A stretch of DNA of 14,383 nt from CAZZIZ01 sp964654535 (lineage in GTDB: Bacteria > Bacteroidota > Bacteroidia > Chitinophagales > UBA2359): assembly GCA_964654535.1 (NCBI GenBank), contig CAZZIZ010000080.1, positions 1-14,383 of the forward strand, in the 5' to 3' direction. The notes under the pieces are model-generated. The model did no database searches. It had not been told where the DNA came from and saw only the letters and a list, made by a program, of their open reading frames with translations. The translations under genes and the position numbers were made by a program. Of the stretch, positions 14,326-14,383 are shown one piece after another (within the stretch, counting starts at the first letter, position 1; every line of letters starts with the position of its first letter).

Positions 14326-14383
14326 TTTGGGCGTGCCCCACTCACATCTTGTGCTGCGCACAAAGTTCGGGGTCGGGCTTTCG
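14326..14383 (+). repeat. Bracketed hairpin repeat, copy C (reaches window end)
   Basis: The left bracket TTTGGGCGTGCCCCA (14326-14340) and right bracket GGGGTCGGGCTTTCG (14369-14383) enclose TTGTGC-TGC-GCACAA (14349-14363). It is in the same orientation as copy A and opposite to copy B. The core is unrelated to either. The preceding AATATT matches the flank of the half-copy at 91-106. The right edge is cut by the window. Confidence 0.7.

Overview
The window reads as a chromosomal segment of a Bacteroidota bacterium, probably Flavobacteriales-like. The evidence is the C-terminal tail of a type IX secretion (T9SS) cargo protein at the left edge, a purH-mreB-mreC-mreD-mrdA-rodA cluster, a GSCFA-family protein, near absence of Shine-Dalgarno sequences, and intergenic repeats built around GGGCGTG...GTCGGGC and GTCATTTCGA. 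Genus cannot be fixed from the sequence.

Layout. Bases 1-77 hold the last codons of a rightward T9SS-cargo gene. Bases 78-1321 (about 1.24 kb) hold no convincing gene. They are packed with inverted repeats: a bracketed repeat whose core is a 20-bp terminator stem (copy A), a 124-bp MITE-like palindrome, a GTCATTTCGA repeat, a string of small hairpins mostly with 3-nt loops, a further imperfect inverted repeat, and an inverted copy of the bracketed repeat (copy B). Next come recR (GTG start) and a large membrane-anchored family 2 glycosyltransferase, both rightward. The 3' end of the glycosyltransferase runs into a 100-N assembly gap (3940-4039).

From the far side of the gap to 13128 every gene points left, so transcription runs purH, mreB, mreC, mreD, mrdA (PBP2), rodA, aspS. 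From mreB to rodA the genes are nearly continuous: 17-nt gap, 8-nt overlap, 9-nt gap, 1-nt overlap. They encode the Rod-complex core: the MreB filament, its MreC and MreD partners, the transpeptidase PBP2 and the glycosyltransferase RodA. A weak intrinsic terminator after rodA separates this module from aspS. purH (last two steps to IMP) and aspS (Asp-tRNA synthesis) are housekeeping neighbours. A GSCFA-family hydrolase-like gene diverges from purH, and its stop codon lies inside a copy of the GTCATTTCGA repeat. The right edge ends inside a third copy (C) of the bracketed repeat.

The genes are ordinary core genes. The most unusual content is the repeat ecology of the two intergenic zones: several unrelated palindromic families, some with conserved brackets around non-homologous hairpin cores, in places acting as terminators or supplying a stop codon. 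I found no defence system, CRISPR array, transposase, tRNA or rRNA.
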